64,000 nucleotides of DNA from Allobosea lupini (GTDB lineage: Bacteria > Pseudomonadota > Alphaproteobacteria > Rhizobiales > Beijerinckiaceae): the NCBI RefSeq assembly GCF_900109525.1, contig NZ_FOAN01000003.1, positions 124,001-188,000 of the forward strand, read 5' to 3'. Each line of letters starts with the position of its first letter. Position 1 is the stretch's first letter. Position numbers and translations under genes: made by a program. Positions 1 through 11,632 of the stretch are shown one piece after another. The notes beneath the pieces are model-generated. The model did not search any database and was not told the DNA's origin. It was given only the letters and a program-made list of their open reading frames with translations.

Positions 1-267
1 ATGCAGGAGACGCTCGGCATCGATGCTGAAGTGGGTTCCTGGCGCGGAATCGGCGGACCGAAGGGCCTGCCCGAGAACGTCCAGAAGGTCATGCGCGAAG
101 AGCTGAAGAAGATCTACGAGTCGAAGGAATACACCGACTTCATGAACTCTCGCGGCTTCGCGATGGTCTACAAGGACGGGCCGGATTTCGGCAAGTTCAT
201 GGCCGAGAGCGACAAGCAGATGGGCGTCGCGCTTGCCGCTGGCGGGCTCGCCAAGAAGGCCTCCTGA
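1..267 (+). CDS. Tripartite tricarboxylate transporter substrate-binding protein (Bug/TctC family), C-terminal part
   Basis: Only the last 88 codons lie in the window; the true start is upstream and the methionine at base 1 is internal. The segment carries the usual C-terminal pattern of Bug/TctC periplasmic binding proteins: a Gly-Pro-Lys-Gly-Leu-Pro turn, a charged helix with VMREELKKIYES, then a FMNSRGF motif and a final amphipathic helix. Family members capture carboxylates in the periplasm and hand them to the TctAB membrane pair, which follows directly on the same strand. The ligand cannot be read from this fragment. A terminator-like hairpin at 283-311 separates it from tctB, which would let the binding protein be made in excess of the membrane parts. 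Confidence 0.85.
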   Translation: MQETLGIDAEVGSWRGIGGPKGLPENVQKVMREELKKIYESKEYTDFMNSRGFAMVYKDGPDFGKFMAESDKQMGVALAAGGLAKKAS

Positions 268-282
268 CGTATCGCAGCACCG

Positions 283-313
283 AAGGCGGCGGCGCGGTGC
301 GTCGCCGCCTTTT
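283..313 (+). terminator. Hairpin with short T run between tctC and tctB
   Basis: Arms AAGGCGGCG (283-291) and CGCCGCCTT (303-311) are exact inverse complements around an 11-base loop, with T at 310-313. The T run is short, so it may act as an attenuator or mRNA-stabilising stem rather than a full terminator. Confidence 0.5.
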
Positions 314-378
314 CGTCTTCTCCGGTCCGTGACCAGAGCGCCCGGCCACGGCCCTGCCGCTCAGGAAGGTTGAATCCC

Positions 379-852
379 ATGCGCTTCAACGATGCCGCAG
401 TCGGCTTCGTCTTCATCCTGATCGCCGCTGCAATGATCGCGATGACCTTTTCGTTTTCCGCGTTTCCCGGCCAGCAATACGGTCCGAGCCTGTTCCCGCG
501 CATTCTCGGCGCAGGCATCATCGGCTGCTCGGCGCTCCTGATCGTCCGTGGCTTGCGCGAGCGCGCGGCCGGAGGGCGCTGGCTCGCCCTCGACGAGTGG
601 ACCGGCGAGCCACGCCGCGTTGCGTCCTTCGCGCTGATGCTCGGGGCGATGGCGTTCTATGTCCTGGCCTCGGAGCCGCTCGGCTTCATTCCCTGCGCTC
701 TCCTGGTCCAGCTCGTGCTGTTCCTCTGGTTCGGCGTCAGGCCGATCACGGCGGTCGTGGTCGCCGTCGTCATGACCGGGCTGGTGTACTGGTTCTTCTC
801 GTCGCTGATGCGCGTTCCGCTGCCGCGCGGCGTCCTCGACAGCGTCCTTTGA
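379..852 (+). CDS. Tripartite tricarboxylate transporter small membrane subunit TctB
   Basis: A 157-residue, very hydrophobic protein with about four membrane segments (roughly residues 6-24, 38-54, 78-110 and 115-140), matching the size and topology of TctB. It is the small integral membrane partner of TctA in secondary carboxylate import. I chose the ATG at 379 because AGGAAGG at 363-369 lies 9 bases before it; a TTG at 370 in the same frame sits directly on that ribosome-binding site and is unlikely. The gene is 10 bases upstream of tctA, so the two are almost certainly co-transcribed and co-translated. TctB is the least conserved part of the system, so identification leans on context. Confidence 0.85.
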   Translation: MRFNDAAVGFVFILIAAAMIAMTFSFSAFPGQQYGPSLFPRILGAGIIGCSALLIVRGLRERAAGGRWLALDEWTGEPRRVASFALMLGAMAFYVLASEPLGFIPCALLVQLVLFLWFGVRPITAVVVAVVMTGLVYWFFSSLMRVPLPRGVLDSVL

Positions 853-862
853 GGAGCCGGCA

Positions 863-2359
863 ATGAACGCGATCGCAACCGCCTTCGGGCTGGTCTTCGA
901 CCCTTATGTGCTGGCCGTGATCATGGGCTCGGCCGTCTTCGGCATGTTCGTCGGGGCGATGCCGGGCCTGACCGCCACGATGGCGACGGCGCTCCTGGTG
1001 CCGGTTACCTTCTTCATGTCGCCGGTGCCGGCGCTAGGCGCCATCGTCACGGCCACCGCCATGGCGATCTTCGCCGGCGACATCCCGGCCGCGATGCTGC
1101 GCATGCCGGGCACGCCCGCCTCGGCGGCCTATGCCGACGAAAGCTACGAGATGACCAAGAAGGGTCAGCTCGACCTGTGCATGGGCGTCAATCTCGTGTT
1201 TTCCGTGCTTGGCGGCATCTTCGGCGTCATCATCCTGATCGTGCTCGCGCCGGTCCTGGCGGAGGTCGCGATCAACTTCTCCTCCTTCGAGTATTTCTGG
1301 CTCGCCTGCCTCGGCCTGACCTGCGCGGTCTTCATCGGCACTGGCGATCCACTCAAGGGCTTGCTCTCGCTGTTCATCGGTCTCGCCATCGGCTGCATCG
1401 GCATCGACCCGGCCGCCGGCCAGCCGCGCTTCACCTTCGGCAATGTCGACCTGCTTTCCGGCATCAACTTCATCCCGACCTTGATCGGTATGTTCGCGGT
1501 CTCGGAGCTGCTCCGCGGAGCCGTGACCATGGAAAAGGCCGGCATGATGGTGCAGCAGACCGTCGGCAACATGTTCACCGGCCTCGGTGCCGTGACGCGC
1601 AAGTACTGGAAGAACTTCATCCGCGGCTCGGTCATCGGCACGGTGATCGGCGCCTTGCCCGGCGCCGGCGCCGACATTGCGGCCTGGGTCTCCTATGCCG
1701 TTTCAAAGAAGCTCTCCAAGGAGCCGGAGAAGTTCGGCACCGGTCATATCGAGGGCATCGTCGATTCGACCTCGGCCAACAATTCTGCGCTCGGCGGCGC
1801 CTGGATTCCGGCGCTGGTCTTCGGCATCCCCGGCGACTCGATCACTGCGATCGTTATCGGCGTGCTCTATATGAAGGGCATGAATCCGGGGCCGACCGTC
1901 TTCCTGCAGACGCCGGAACTGATCTACGCCGTCTTCATCATCTTCATCCTCGCCAACCTGCTGATGTTCCCGCTCGGCTGGGCCGCGATCAAGTCGGCCA
2001 AGCAGATCCTGCGGGTGCCGCGCAATATCCTGCTGCCGATCATCCTGATCTTCTGCATGGTCGGCTCCTTCGCCATGACCAACTCGCTCTACGGCGTCGT
2101 GCTGATGGTGGTGATGGGCCTGTTCGGCTGGCTGCTCGAGGAACATGGCATCCCCGTCGCGCCGCTGATCCTCGGTCTCGTGCTCGGCGAGATGCTGGAG
2201 CAGAACTTCATGAGCTCGATGATCAAGGCAAACGGCTCCTTCATCGGCTTCCTCGATCGGCCTATCGCCGGCACGCTCGGCGTGCTGACCATGCTGCTCT
2301 GGGGTGCGATGCTCTGGAAGGCGCTGCCCTTCGGCCGGCGCCAGCCGGCGGCGGCGTGA
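863..2359 (+). CDS. Tripartite tricarboxylate transporter large permease TctA
   Basis: This 498-residue polytopic protein (about 11-12 membrane segments) is the transport channel of a TTT system. Two glycine/proline-rich loops typical of TctA are visible: GAMPGLTATMATALLVP near residue 30 and GALPGAGADIAAWVSYA near residue 260, an internal echo suggesting two related halves. Length is normal for the family. Start ATG 863 follows GAGGAGCCGG with good spacing. The gene ends the transporter operon; priA begins 61 bases later with no clear terminator between, so some read-through into priA is possible. The transported acid is unknown; citrate is only the founding example. Confidence 0.93.
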   Translation: MNAIATAFGLVFDPYVLAVIMGSAVFGMFVGAMPGLTATMATALLVPVTFFMSPVPALGAIVTATAMAIFAGDIPAAMLRMPGTPASAAYADESYEMTKKGQLDLCMGVNLVFSVLGGIFGVIILIVLAPVLAEVAINFSSFEYFWLACLGLTCAVFIGTGDPLKGLLSLFIGLAIGCIGIDPAAGQPRFTFGNVDLLSGINFIPTLIGMFAVSELLRGAVTMEKAGMMVQQTVGNMFTGLGAVTRKYWKNFIRGSVIGTVIGALPGAGADIAAWVSYAVSKKLSKEPEKFGTGHIEGIVDSTSANNSALGGAWIPALVFGIPGDSITAIVIGVLYMKGMNPGPTVFLQTPELIYAVFIIFILANLLMFPLGWAAIKSAKQILRVPRNILLPIILIFCMVGSFAMTNSLYGVVLMVVMGLFGWLLEEHGIPVAPLILGLVLGEMLEQNFMSSMIKANGSFIGFLDRPIAGTLGVLTMLLWGAMLWKALPFGRRQPAAA

Positions 2360-2420
2360 AACGATAACCGGCGGCGACTGCTGCCGGTCAGCGCCGCGAA
2401 TCAGTGCTAGAGACGGGCGC

Positions 2421-4610
2421 ATGGACGATGCGCTCGACGAAGGGCAGGGCGGTGGCGGCACGGTCGAGGTGCTGATCCCGCTCGGCCTCGACCAGGCCTA
2501 TAGCTATGCCGTGCCGCCGGGGCTCACGCTCGTGCCGGGCGATGTCGTGCAGGTGCCGCTCGGGCCGCGCGAGACGGTGGGCGTGGTTTGGGAGGCCGGT
2601 TCGGGCCGTGGCGGCAACCTGAAGAAGGTCGTCGGCAAGCTCGACATGCCGCCGCTCGATCCGGCCTTGCGCAAGCTGGTCGACTGGGTCGCCTGGTATA
2701 CGCTCGCCGCCAAGGGCTCGGTGCTGGCGCTGGCGCTGCGCCGCCCGCCCGACGATACGCCGGAGCGGCCGAAGCTCGGTGTCAGGTTGGCCGGTGCTCC
2801 GCCGGCGCGGATGACACCAGCAAGAGCGCGCGCCATCGCCGCCGCTGAGGGCGGGCTCCTGATTGGCAAATCGGCGCTGGCCGAGGCCGCCTCGGTCAGC
2901 ACGGCGGTGATCGATTCCCTCGTCGATGCCGGCACCTTCTCGGTCGAGCCGCTGCCGCAGGAGGCGATCGCGGCACGGCCCGATCCCGATCACGCCAGGC
3001 CGCAGCTCTCCGACGACCAGCAGGCTGTCGGCGATTCCCTCGCCGCGCTCGTGCGCAAGCAATCCTGGCAGGTCGCGCTGCTCGAGGGCGTCACCGGCTC
3101 CGGCAAGACCGAGGTCTATTTCGAGGCCGTCGCCGAGGCGATCCGGCTCGGGCGTCAGAGCGTCATCCTGATGCCGGAGATCGCGCTCACCGCGCAGTTC
3201 ATCGACCGGTTCGAGGCGCGTTTCGGTGTCCGGCCGGGCCTGTGGCATTCGGGCGTGAGCGGCCGCCGGCGCGAGCGCCTGCAGGCGGCGATCGCCAGGG
3301 GCGAGGCGCTGGTGGTGGCAGGCGCGCGCTCGGCGCTGTTCCTGCCCTACCGGGACCTCGGCCTTATCGTCATCGACGAGGAGCACGAGGCCGCCTACAA
3401 GCAGGAGGACGGCGTCGCCTACCACGCCCGCGACATGGCGGTGGTGCGTGGGCGCATCGAGAATGCGCCGGTGGTGCTGGCCTCGGCGACGCCCTCGCTG
3501 GAGACACGGGTCAACGCCGAACGCGGCCGCTATCTCCATCTCAAATTGCCCGAGCGCTTTGGCGGGCGCGAGCTGCCGACCCTCGGTCTGGTCGACCTGC
3601 GCAAGGACAAGCCGGAGCGCGGGCGCTGGCTCTCGTCGCAACTGATCAAGGCGGTCGAGACCAATCTCGAGGCGAAGGAGCAGTCGCTGCTCTTCCTCAA
3701 CCGGCGCGGCTATGCGCCGCTGACGCTGTGCCGCGATTGCGGTCACCGCTTCCAGTGTCCGAACTGCTCAGCCTGGCTGGTCGACCATCGCTTCCGGCGG
3801 GCGCTGGTCTGCCATCATTGCGGCCATGTCGAGCGCAGGCCGCATGAGTGCCCGGCCTGTCATCAGCCCGAAAGCCTCGTTGCCTGCGGGCCGGGCGTCG
3901 AGCGCCTCGCCGAGGAGGTCGCGACGCTGTTCCCGCAGGCGCGCTCGATCGTGCTGTCCAGCGATTTTCCGGGCGGAACCGAGCGCCTGAAACAGGAGCT
4001 GATGGCAGTGGCGGAGGGCGAGTTCGACATCGTCATCGGCACGCAGCTCGTCGCCAAGGGCCACAACTTCCCGGGGATGACGCTGGTCGGGGTGATCGAT
4101 GCCGATCTCGGCCTGACCTCGGGCGATCCGCGCGCGGCCGAACGCACCTTCCAGGTGCTCAGGCAGGTCACCGGCCGGGCCGGGCGCGGCGAGAAGCCGG
4201 GGCGGGCGCTGCTGCAGACCCACGACCCCAACCATCCCGTGCTGAAAGCGCTGATCTCCGGCGATCCTGAGCGCTTTTATGCCGCCGAGACGGCGGCGCG
4301 CGAGGCTGCCGGCCTGCCGCCCTTCGGCCGGCTCGCCGGGCTGATCGTCTCGGCGAATTCGCAAGGCGAGGCCGAGACCCATGCGCGGGCGCTGGCCCGC
4401 TGCGCCGAGGCGCCGGCCGGCGTCGCCGTGCTGGGACCGGCGGAAGCGCCGCTCGCCATCCTGCGCGGGCGCCACCGGATGCGACTGATCGTCAGGACGG
4501 CGCGCGAGATCAACCTGCAGGACTATCTGCGTGCCTGGCTCAAACGGGCGCCGCGACCGAAGGGCTCGGTCAGGGTCGCGGTCGACGTCGATCCGCAGAG
4601 CTTTCTTTAG
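2421..4610 (+). CDS. priA: Primosomal protein N' (replication restart helicase PriA)
   Basis: A 729-residue superfamily-2 DNA helicase that reloads the replisome at stalled forks. Visible landmarks: N-terminal fork-binding region (EVLIPLGLDQAYSYAVP), Walker A GVTGSGKTEV from residue 223, Walker B DEEH at 319-322, and eight zinc-binding cysteines at 437, 440, 446, 449, 464, 467, 477 and 480, followed by the C-terminal helicase lobe with GRAGRGEKPGRALLQT. The reading frame is open back to 2304, but that stretch lies inside tctA and codes arginine-rich low-complexity sequence; ATG 2421 begins the conserved protein. Its place just upstream of atpH is a recurrent alphaproteobacterial gene order. 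Confidence 0.95.
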   Translation: MDDALDEGQGGGGTVEVLIPLGLDQAYSYAVPPGLTLVPGDVVQVPLGPRETVGVVWEAGSGRGGNLKKVVGKLDMPPLDPALRKLVDWVAWYTLAAKGSVLALALRRPPDDTPERPKLGVRLAGAPPARMTPARARAIAAAEGGLLIGKSALAEAASVSTAVIDSLVDAGTFSVEPLPQEAIAARPDPDHARPQLSDDQQAVGDSLAALVRKQSWQVALLEGVTGSGKTEVYFEAVAEAIRLGRQSVILMPEIALTAQFIDRFEARFGVRPGLWHSGVSGRRRERLQAAIARGEALVVAGARSALFLPYRDLGLIVIDEEHEAAYKQEDGVAYHARDMAVVRGRIENAPVVLASATPSLETRVNAERGRYLHLKLPERFGGRELPTLGLVDLRKDKPERGRWLSSQLIKAVETNLEAKEQSLLFLNRRGYAPLTLCRDCGHRFQCPNCSAWLVDHRFRRALVCHHCGHVERRPHECPACHQPESLVACGPGVERLAEEVATLFPQARSIVLSSDFPGGTERLKQELMAVAEGEFDIVIGTQLVAKGHNFPGMTLVGVIDADLGLTSGDPRAAERTFQVLRQVTGRAGRGEKPGRALLQTHDPNHPVLKALISGDPERFYAAETAAREAAGLPPFGRLAGLIVSANSQGEAETHARALARCAEAPAGVAVLGPAEAPLAILRGRHRMRLIVRTAREINLQDYLRAWLKRAPRPKGSVRVAVDVDPQSFL

Positions 4611-4702
4611 CCGGATTCCCGCTGCGTAGCCGCGCAGGTGGCCGCGCCCGGCGCCGGCTGCTTCTTTCGACCGCATCCAAAGCATGTGGGGCGGGTATTT
4701 CG

Positions 4703-4732
4703 TTGGTTGCGCACCCCGAAACCCCATGCTAT
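4703..4732 (+). promoter_or_regulatory. Possible atp operon promoter in the 257-base priA-atpH gap
   Basis: The gap 4611-4867 contains no gene. A TTGGTT hexamer (4703-4708) followed after 18 bases by TGCTAT (4727-4732) is the best match to a housekeeping promoter I can see. The match is imperfect and the start of transcription is unknown. The rest of the gap is GC-rich and featureless. Confidence 0.3.
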
Positions 4733-4867
4733 CGCACCGCCGCAATCCAAGCGCCGCAAGCCCTGGAACAGGTTTGTCGCGCGCTTGATCATCGCAGTGT
4801 CGGGGCCGTGCACTCCACCTTCGTCGGAAGGTCGCCGGAGCGGTCCCCTGGAAGAGAGAGCGAGAGC

Positions 4868-5439
4868 GTGGCCGAGGGCGGATCGCAGGAACAGTCCCCA
4901 GTCTCGGGCGTGGCCGAGCGCTATGCGACGGCTCTGTTCGAACTGGCCAGCGAGGCCAAGACGGTCGACGCCGTCGCCAAGGACCTCGATGGCTTCGCCG
5001 CGATGATCGCCGAGAGCGATGATCTCAAGCGCCTGATCGAGAGCCCGGCTTTCTCGGCGCAGGATCAGGTCTCCGCCATCACCGCGCTCACCGCCAAGGC
5101 CGGCATCGCCGGGCTTGCCGCCAACTTCATCGGCTTCGTCGCCAGCAAGCGCCGCCTGTTCGCGCTGCCGGGCATGATCCGTGCCTTCCGTGCCAAGGTC
5201 GCCGAGGCCAAGGGCGTGGTCAGCGCCGAGGTCACGCTCGCCGAGCAGCCCTCGGCCGCCCAGCTCAAGGACATCACTGCCGCCCTCAGGGAGGTTGCGG
5301 GCAAGGATGTCGACGTTTCGCTCAAGGTTGACCCGGCAATCATCGGCGGTCTCATCGTCAAGATGGGTTCGCGCATGGTCGATGCGTCCCTGAAAACCAA
5401 GCTCAATTCTATTCGTCTTGCCATGAAAGAGGTCGGCTG

Positions 5440-5440
<1 letters not shown>
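4868..5440 (+). CDS. atpH: F1F0 ATP synthase subunit delta
   Basis: Subunit delta (OSCP equivalent) is the stator link between F1 and the peripheral stalk. The 190-residue product has the OSCP pattern [13 protein letters not shown] near the N-terminus and a conserved C-terminal [20 protein letters not shown]. The start is GTG 4868: a purine-rich GGAAGAGAGAGCGAGAG precedes it and the product then has normal length, whereas the frame open from 4703 would add about 55 unlike residues. The stop codon shares its last base with the ATG of atpA, implying translational coupling. F0 genes are not in this window, as is usual in alphaproteobacteria where F1 and F0 operons are split. Confidence 0.95.
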
Positions 5441-6972
<1,532 letters not shown>

Positions 6973-6975
6973 TCT

Positions 6976-7051
6976 TTGCGAGCGCAGCGAGGCAATCCAG
7001 CCCCGCTGCGCCAGTTCTGGATTGCTTCGTCGCTGCGCCCTCGCAATGACG
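6976..7051. repeat. Palindromic repeat family A, copy 1 (inside atp operon)
   Basis: Left arm TTGCGAGCGCAGCGAGGCAA (from 6976) pairs with the right arm TTGCTTCGTCGCTGCGCCCTC region ending CGCAATGACG at 7051; TCCAG/CTGGA flank the loop. Near-identical copies lie at 46391-46477 and 60403-60497. It fills most of the atpA-atpG gap and would fold into a long RNA stem. Confidence 0.9.
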
Positions 7052-7070
7052 GATAGGGGATCAAGACCGG

Positions 7071-7940
7071 ATGCCGTCCCTTAAGGACCTACGCAACCGC
7101 ATCGCCTCGGTGAAGGCGACGCAGAAGATCACCAAGGCCATGCAGATGGTCGCGGCAGCCAAGCTGCGCCGCGCCCAGAGCGCGGCCGAGGCGGCGCGTC
7201 CCTATGCCGAGCGCATGGAGACGGTGCTGGCGAACCTTGCCTCGGGCATCTCAGGGCCGGGCGCGCCGAAGCTGATCGGCGGGACGGGCTCGGACAAGGT
7301 GCACCTGCTCGTGGTCTGCACGGCCGAGCGCGGCCTTTGCGGCGCCTTCAACTCCTCGATCGCCCGCCTCGCCCGCGACAAGGCGCTCGCGCTGAAGGCC
7401 GAGGGCAAGACGGTCAAGTTCATCTGCGTCGGCAAGAAGGGCTTCGACATCCTGCGTCGGCAGTTCGCCGCCGACATCGTTGAAGTGATCGACCTGCGCG
7501 CCTTCAAGCAGCTCGGTTTCGCCAATGCCGAGACGATCGCGCAGAACATCCTGGCGCGCTTTGCTGCTGGCGAGTTCGACGTCGCGACGCTGTTCTTCTC
7601 GAAGTTCAAGTCGGTGATCTCGCAGATCCCGACGGCGCAGCGCATCATCCCGGCCGAAATCCCGGCTGGCACCAAGACGATGAGCGCCGTCTATGATTAC
7701 GAGCCGGAGGAAAGCGAAATCCTCGAGACGCTGCTGCCGCGCAACCTCACGGTGCAGGTGCTGCGTGCGATCCTGGAGAACGCCGCTTCCGAGCAGGGCG
7801 CGCGCATGTCGGCGATGGACTCCGCCACGCGCAATGCCGGCGAGATGATCAAGAAGCAGACGCAGCTGTACAACCGCTCGCGCCAGGCGATGATCACCAA
7901 GGAACTGATCGAGATCATCTCCGGCGCGGAAGCGCTCTAA
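7071..7940 (+). CDS. atpG: F1F0 ATP synthase subunit gamma
   Basis: Subunit gamma is the central rotor shaft of F1. The 289-residue protein shows the family N-terminus [24 protein letters not shown], the central [13 protein letters not shown] motif, and the C-terminal signature [17 protein letters not shown] followed by [24 protein letters not shown]. All are coiled-coil shaft regions. ATG 7071 is the only start compatible with the conserved N-terminus; the ribosome-binding site is weak (GGATAGGGGATCAAG), and the palindrome just upstream may affect its translation. Confidence 0.98.
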   Translation: MPSLKDLRNRIASVKATQKITKAMQMVAAAKLRRAQSAAEAARPYAERMETVLANLASGISGPGAPKLIGGTGSDKVHLLVVCTAERGLCGAFNSSIARLARDKALALKAEGKTVKFICVGKKGFDILRRQFAADIVEVIDLRAFKQLGFANAETIAQNILARFAAGEFDVATLFFSKFKSVISQIPTAQRIIPAEIPAGTKTMSAVYDYEPEESEILETLLPRNLTVQVLRAILENAASEQGARMSAMDSATRNAGEMIKKQTQLYNRSRQAMITKELIEIISGAEAL

Positions 7941-7948
7941 CCGCCTAA

Positions 7949-9466
<1,518 letters not shown>

Positions 9467-9521
9467 GTTTCACGGGCCATCCCGGCCGGCATCGGTCGGT
9501 CGGGGGGCGTGACACGCGTCT

Positions 9522-9595
9522 TTCCCGGGCTTGTCCCGGGAATCTCTGGACGAGAAGACACTGGTTTCAGAGATGGTCGGGTCAGGCCCGACCAT
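9522..9595. repeat. Palindromic repeat family B, copy 1 (atpD-atpC gap)
   Basis: Composite of nested stems: TTCCCGGG (9522-9529) with CCCGGGAA (9535-9542) around CTTGT; ATCTCTG with CAGAGAT further in; and ATGGTCGGG (9573-9581) with CCCGACCAT (9587-9595) around TCAGG. A related element starts at 63934. It lies wholly between atpD and atpC. Confidence 0.85.
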
Positions 9596-9618
9596 GACGA
9601 GCCTGGAGAGATTTTACG

Positions 9619-10032
9619 ATGGCCACCTTCACATTCGAACTCGTCTCGCCGGAGCGCATCCTGTTCTCGGGCGACGCCGTCAGCGTCATCGTGCCGTCGG
9701 TCGAGGGTGAGATGACCGTGCTCGCCGGTCATGCGCCGGTCGTCGCCGTGCTGAAGCCCGGCATCGTCCTGGTCCAGACCGACTCGAGCAACGGCAAGGA
9801 ATTCTTCGTCTCCGGCGGCCTCGCCGAGATCAACGCCACGAGCCTCACCATCCTGGCTGAGCAGGCCCGCTTCCTCGAGGACGTCGACACCGCCGTCCTC
9901 GATGCGGAGATTCTGACCGCCGAGACCCGCCATGCCGGTTCGCATGACGAAGCTGAGAAGAAGCGCCTGCACGACCAGCTCGTGCAACTGCGCGAGTTCA
10001 AGGGCGTGTTCGAGCAGCGTAAGGCTGCCTGA
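9619..10032 (+). CDS. atpC: F1F0 ATP synthase subunit epsilon
   Basis: Epsilon is the small regulatory rotor subunit that restrains ATP hydrolysis. The 137-residue product has the N-terminal beta-sandwich (FELVSPERILFSGDAVSVIVPSVEGEMTVLAGHAP) and a C-terminal two-helix region (residues about 90-134). ATG 9619 follows GGAGAG with 8-base spacing. It is the last gene of the operon and is followed within 35 bases by a rho-independent terminator. Confidence 0.97.
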   Translation: MATFTFELVSPERILFSGDAVSVIVPSVEGEMTVLAGHAPVVAVLKPGIVLVQTDSSNGKEFFVSGGLAEINATSLTILAEQARFLEDVDTAVLDAEILTAETRHAGSHDEAEKKRLHDQLVQLREFKGVFEQRKAA

Positions 10033-10065
10033 CGGACCGCGTCGCGGCCTGGGACGAGAGACAGC

Positions 10066-10088
10066 GGGCCGCGCAAGCGGCCCTTTTT
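10066..10088 (+). terminator. Rho-independent terminator of the atp operon
   Basis: GGGCCGC (10066-10072), loop GCAA, GCGGCCC (10077-10083), then TTTTT (10084-10088). This GC stem, tetraloop and T run is a textbook intrinsic terminator just after atpC. Confidence 0.9.
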
Positions 10089-10109
10089 CGTTGGGTCTGA
10101 AGGCGAGGA

Positions 10110-10616
10110 TCAGCTCGTCGGCTTGGCGAACTCGGCAAAGGCCGCGACCACTTTCTCGTAGACCATTCGCTTGAACGGCACGACGCGCTCCGGCATCTCC
10201 GCGAGCGGCAGCCAGGCCCACTCCGAGAACTCGGCGGGCTCGTCACCATTCGGCTGGCTGATGTCGAACTCGGTCTCGCTGCCGGTGAAGCGGAAGGCGA
10301 CCCAGCGCTGGCGCTGGCCGCGAAAGACGCTCAGCCTGTGCGGCGGGCCGGCATAGGCGGGGAAGTCGTAGGCCCACCACTCCTGCGTGGCGGCGAGGAA
10401 TGCGGCGCTGCTCACCCCGGTTTCCTCGGCGAGCTCGCGGCGGGCGGCCGCAACGATATCCTCGTTCTCGTCGATGCCGCCCTGCGGCATCTGCCAGTCG
10501 AAGCCCGGCAGGACGATCTCAGGCCCGGCGCTGCGCGAGCGGCCGGCGAAGACGCGGCCCTGCGCGTTGAACAGGGCGATGCCGACATTGGGACGATAGG
10601 GGAGGGAGGAGATCAT
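10110..10616 (-). CDS. rppH: RNA pyrophosphohydrolase (Nudix)
   Basis: RppH removes pyrophosphate from the 5' end of mRNA and starts RNase E-dependent decay. The 168-residue protein opens with YRPNVGIALFN, typical of RppH/IalA, and contains a full Nudix box beginning GGIDENED and ending RRELAEETGV (pattern Gx5Ex7REUxEExGU). The W-AYDFP and QRQRWVAFRF segments are also RppH-like. I chose ATG 10616 because GGGAGGGG lies just ahead of it; an in-frame GTG/ATG six codons upstream would overlap that site. It runs toward the atp operon terminator and is alone on its strand with the CoA-ester lyase 39 bases upstream. Confidence 0.93.
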   Translation of the reverse strand: MISSLPYRPNVGIALFNAQGRVFAGRSRSAGPEIVLPGFDWQMPQGGIDENEDIVAAARRELAEETGVSSAAFLAATQEWWAYDFPAYAGPPHRLSVFRGQRQRWVAFRFTGSETEFDISQPNGDEPAEFSEWAWLPLAEMPERVVPFKRMVYEKVVAAFAEFAKPTS

Positions 10617-10655
10617 GACCCCTCCCGCTACCACGTCATGGCCAGCAAGGTGAAC

Positions 10656-11531
10656 TCAGGCCGCGATCGCCTCGGCCAGTGCGACGACACGCTTGGCCAT
10701 CTCGGCATGCAAACGCTCGACCATGCGCCCGTCGAGCTGGATCGCGCCCTTGTCGGCGTTACCCGGCTCGTCGAAAGCCGAGATGATGGCGCGGGCCCGC
10801 GCGAGCTCGGTCTCCTCGGGCGCGAAGATGCCGTTCGCGACTGCGACCTGGTTGGGATGGATCAGGGTCTTGCCGTCGAAGCCCAGGTCGCGGGCTTGCT
10901 CGCATTCGGCGCGGAAGCCGGCCTCGTCCTTGAGGTCATTGTAGACGCCGTCGATGACGTCGATGCCATGGGCGCGCGCGGCGAGGATCGCCGTGGTCAG
11001 CCAGGGCAGCATCGGCGCACGGCCTGGCACGAATCGGGCGCGGGTTTCCTTGGCAAGGTCGTTGGTGCCGAGGATGAAGCAGGCGAGACGGGTCGAGGGA
11101 TCACGGGCGGCCCGAGCGATCTTCTCGCAATCGAGGATGGCAAGCGGTGTCTCGATCATCGCCCAGATCTGCGTTTCCGGCTTGGCCCAGAGCCCTGTCA
11201 GGCGATGGCCGATCTCGATCAACGCTTCCGGCGAAGACACCTTGGGGATCAGGATCGCGTTGGGCGCGGCCTCCGTCGCGGCGGCGAGGTCGGCGTCGAA
11301 CCAGGGCGTGTCGATGCCGTTGGTGCGGATGACCAGCTCGCGCCGGCCATAGCCGCCCGCCTTCACCGCGGCGCAGACCTGTTCGCGCGCCAGTCCCTTG
11401 GCGTCCGGAGCGACCGCGTCCTCGAGATCGAGGATCAGCGCGTCGGCGGCAATTTCGCGGGCCTTCTCCAACGCGCGGGCATTGGAGCCCGGCATATAGA
11501 GAACGCTGCGGCGCGGACGGATGTCGGTCAT
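10656..11531 (-). CDS. HpcH/HpaI (CitE-like) CoA-ester lyase or malyl-CoA thioesterase
   Basis: A 291-residue TIM-barrel protein of the CitE/malyl-CoA lyase group. Seen: RSVLYMPGSNARALEKA at the N-terminus, acidic metal/CoA region ADALILDLEDAVAP, RTNGIDTPWF, IPKVSS, the metal-binding MIETPLAI and the ending FDGKTLIHPNQ. These act on malyl-CoA, beta-methylmalyl-CoA or citramalyl-CoA. The sequence looks less like Mcl1 lyase (which has a longer FGPGSRP-type start) and more like Mcl2-type (3S)-malyl-CoA thioesterase; this is a judgement from memory of the families. A MaoC hydratase nearby at 14148 supports a malyl/mesaconyl-CoA role. It is divergent from the DUF429 fusion gene. Confidence 0.8.
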   Translation of the reverse strand: MTDIRPRRSVLYMPGSNARALEKAREIAADALILDLEDAVAPDAKGLAREQVCAAVKAGGYGRRELVIRTNGIDTPWFDADLAAATEAAPNAILIPKVSSPEALIEIGHRLTGLWAKPETQIWAMIETPLAILDCEKIARAARDPSTRLACFILGTNDLAKETRARFVPGRAPMLPWLTTAILAARAHGIDVIDGVYNDLKDEAGFRAECEQARDLGFDGKTLIHPNQVAVANGIFAPEETELARARAIISAFDEPGNADKGAIQLDGRMVERLHAEMAKRVVALAEAIAA

Positions 11532-11632
11532 AGTGTCTCTCCGGATTGAGGGTCGCCGGGTTCGCTGCAGTGCACACTAAGCTGCGCCGCAATGCAATGT
11601 CAGTTCTGCGAAAGACGAATGACGGGGCTGTG

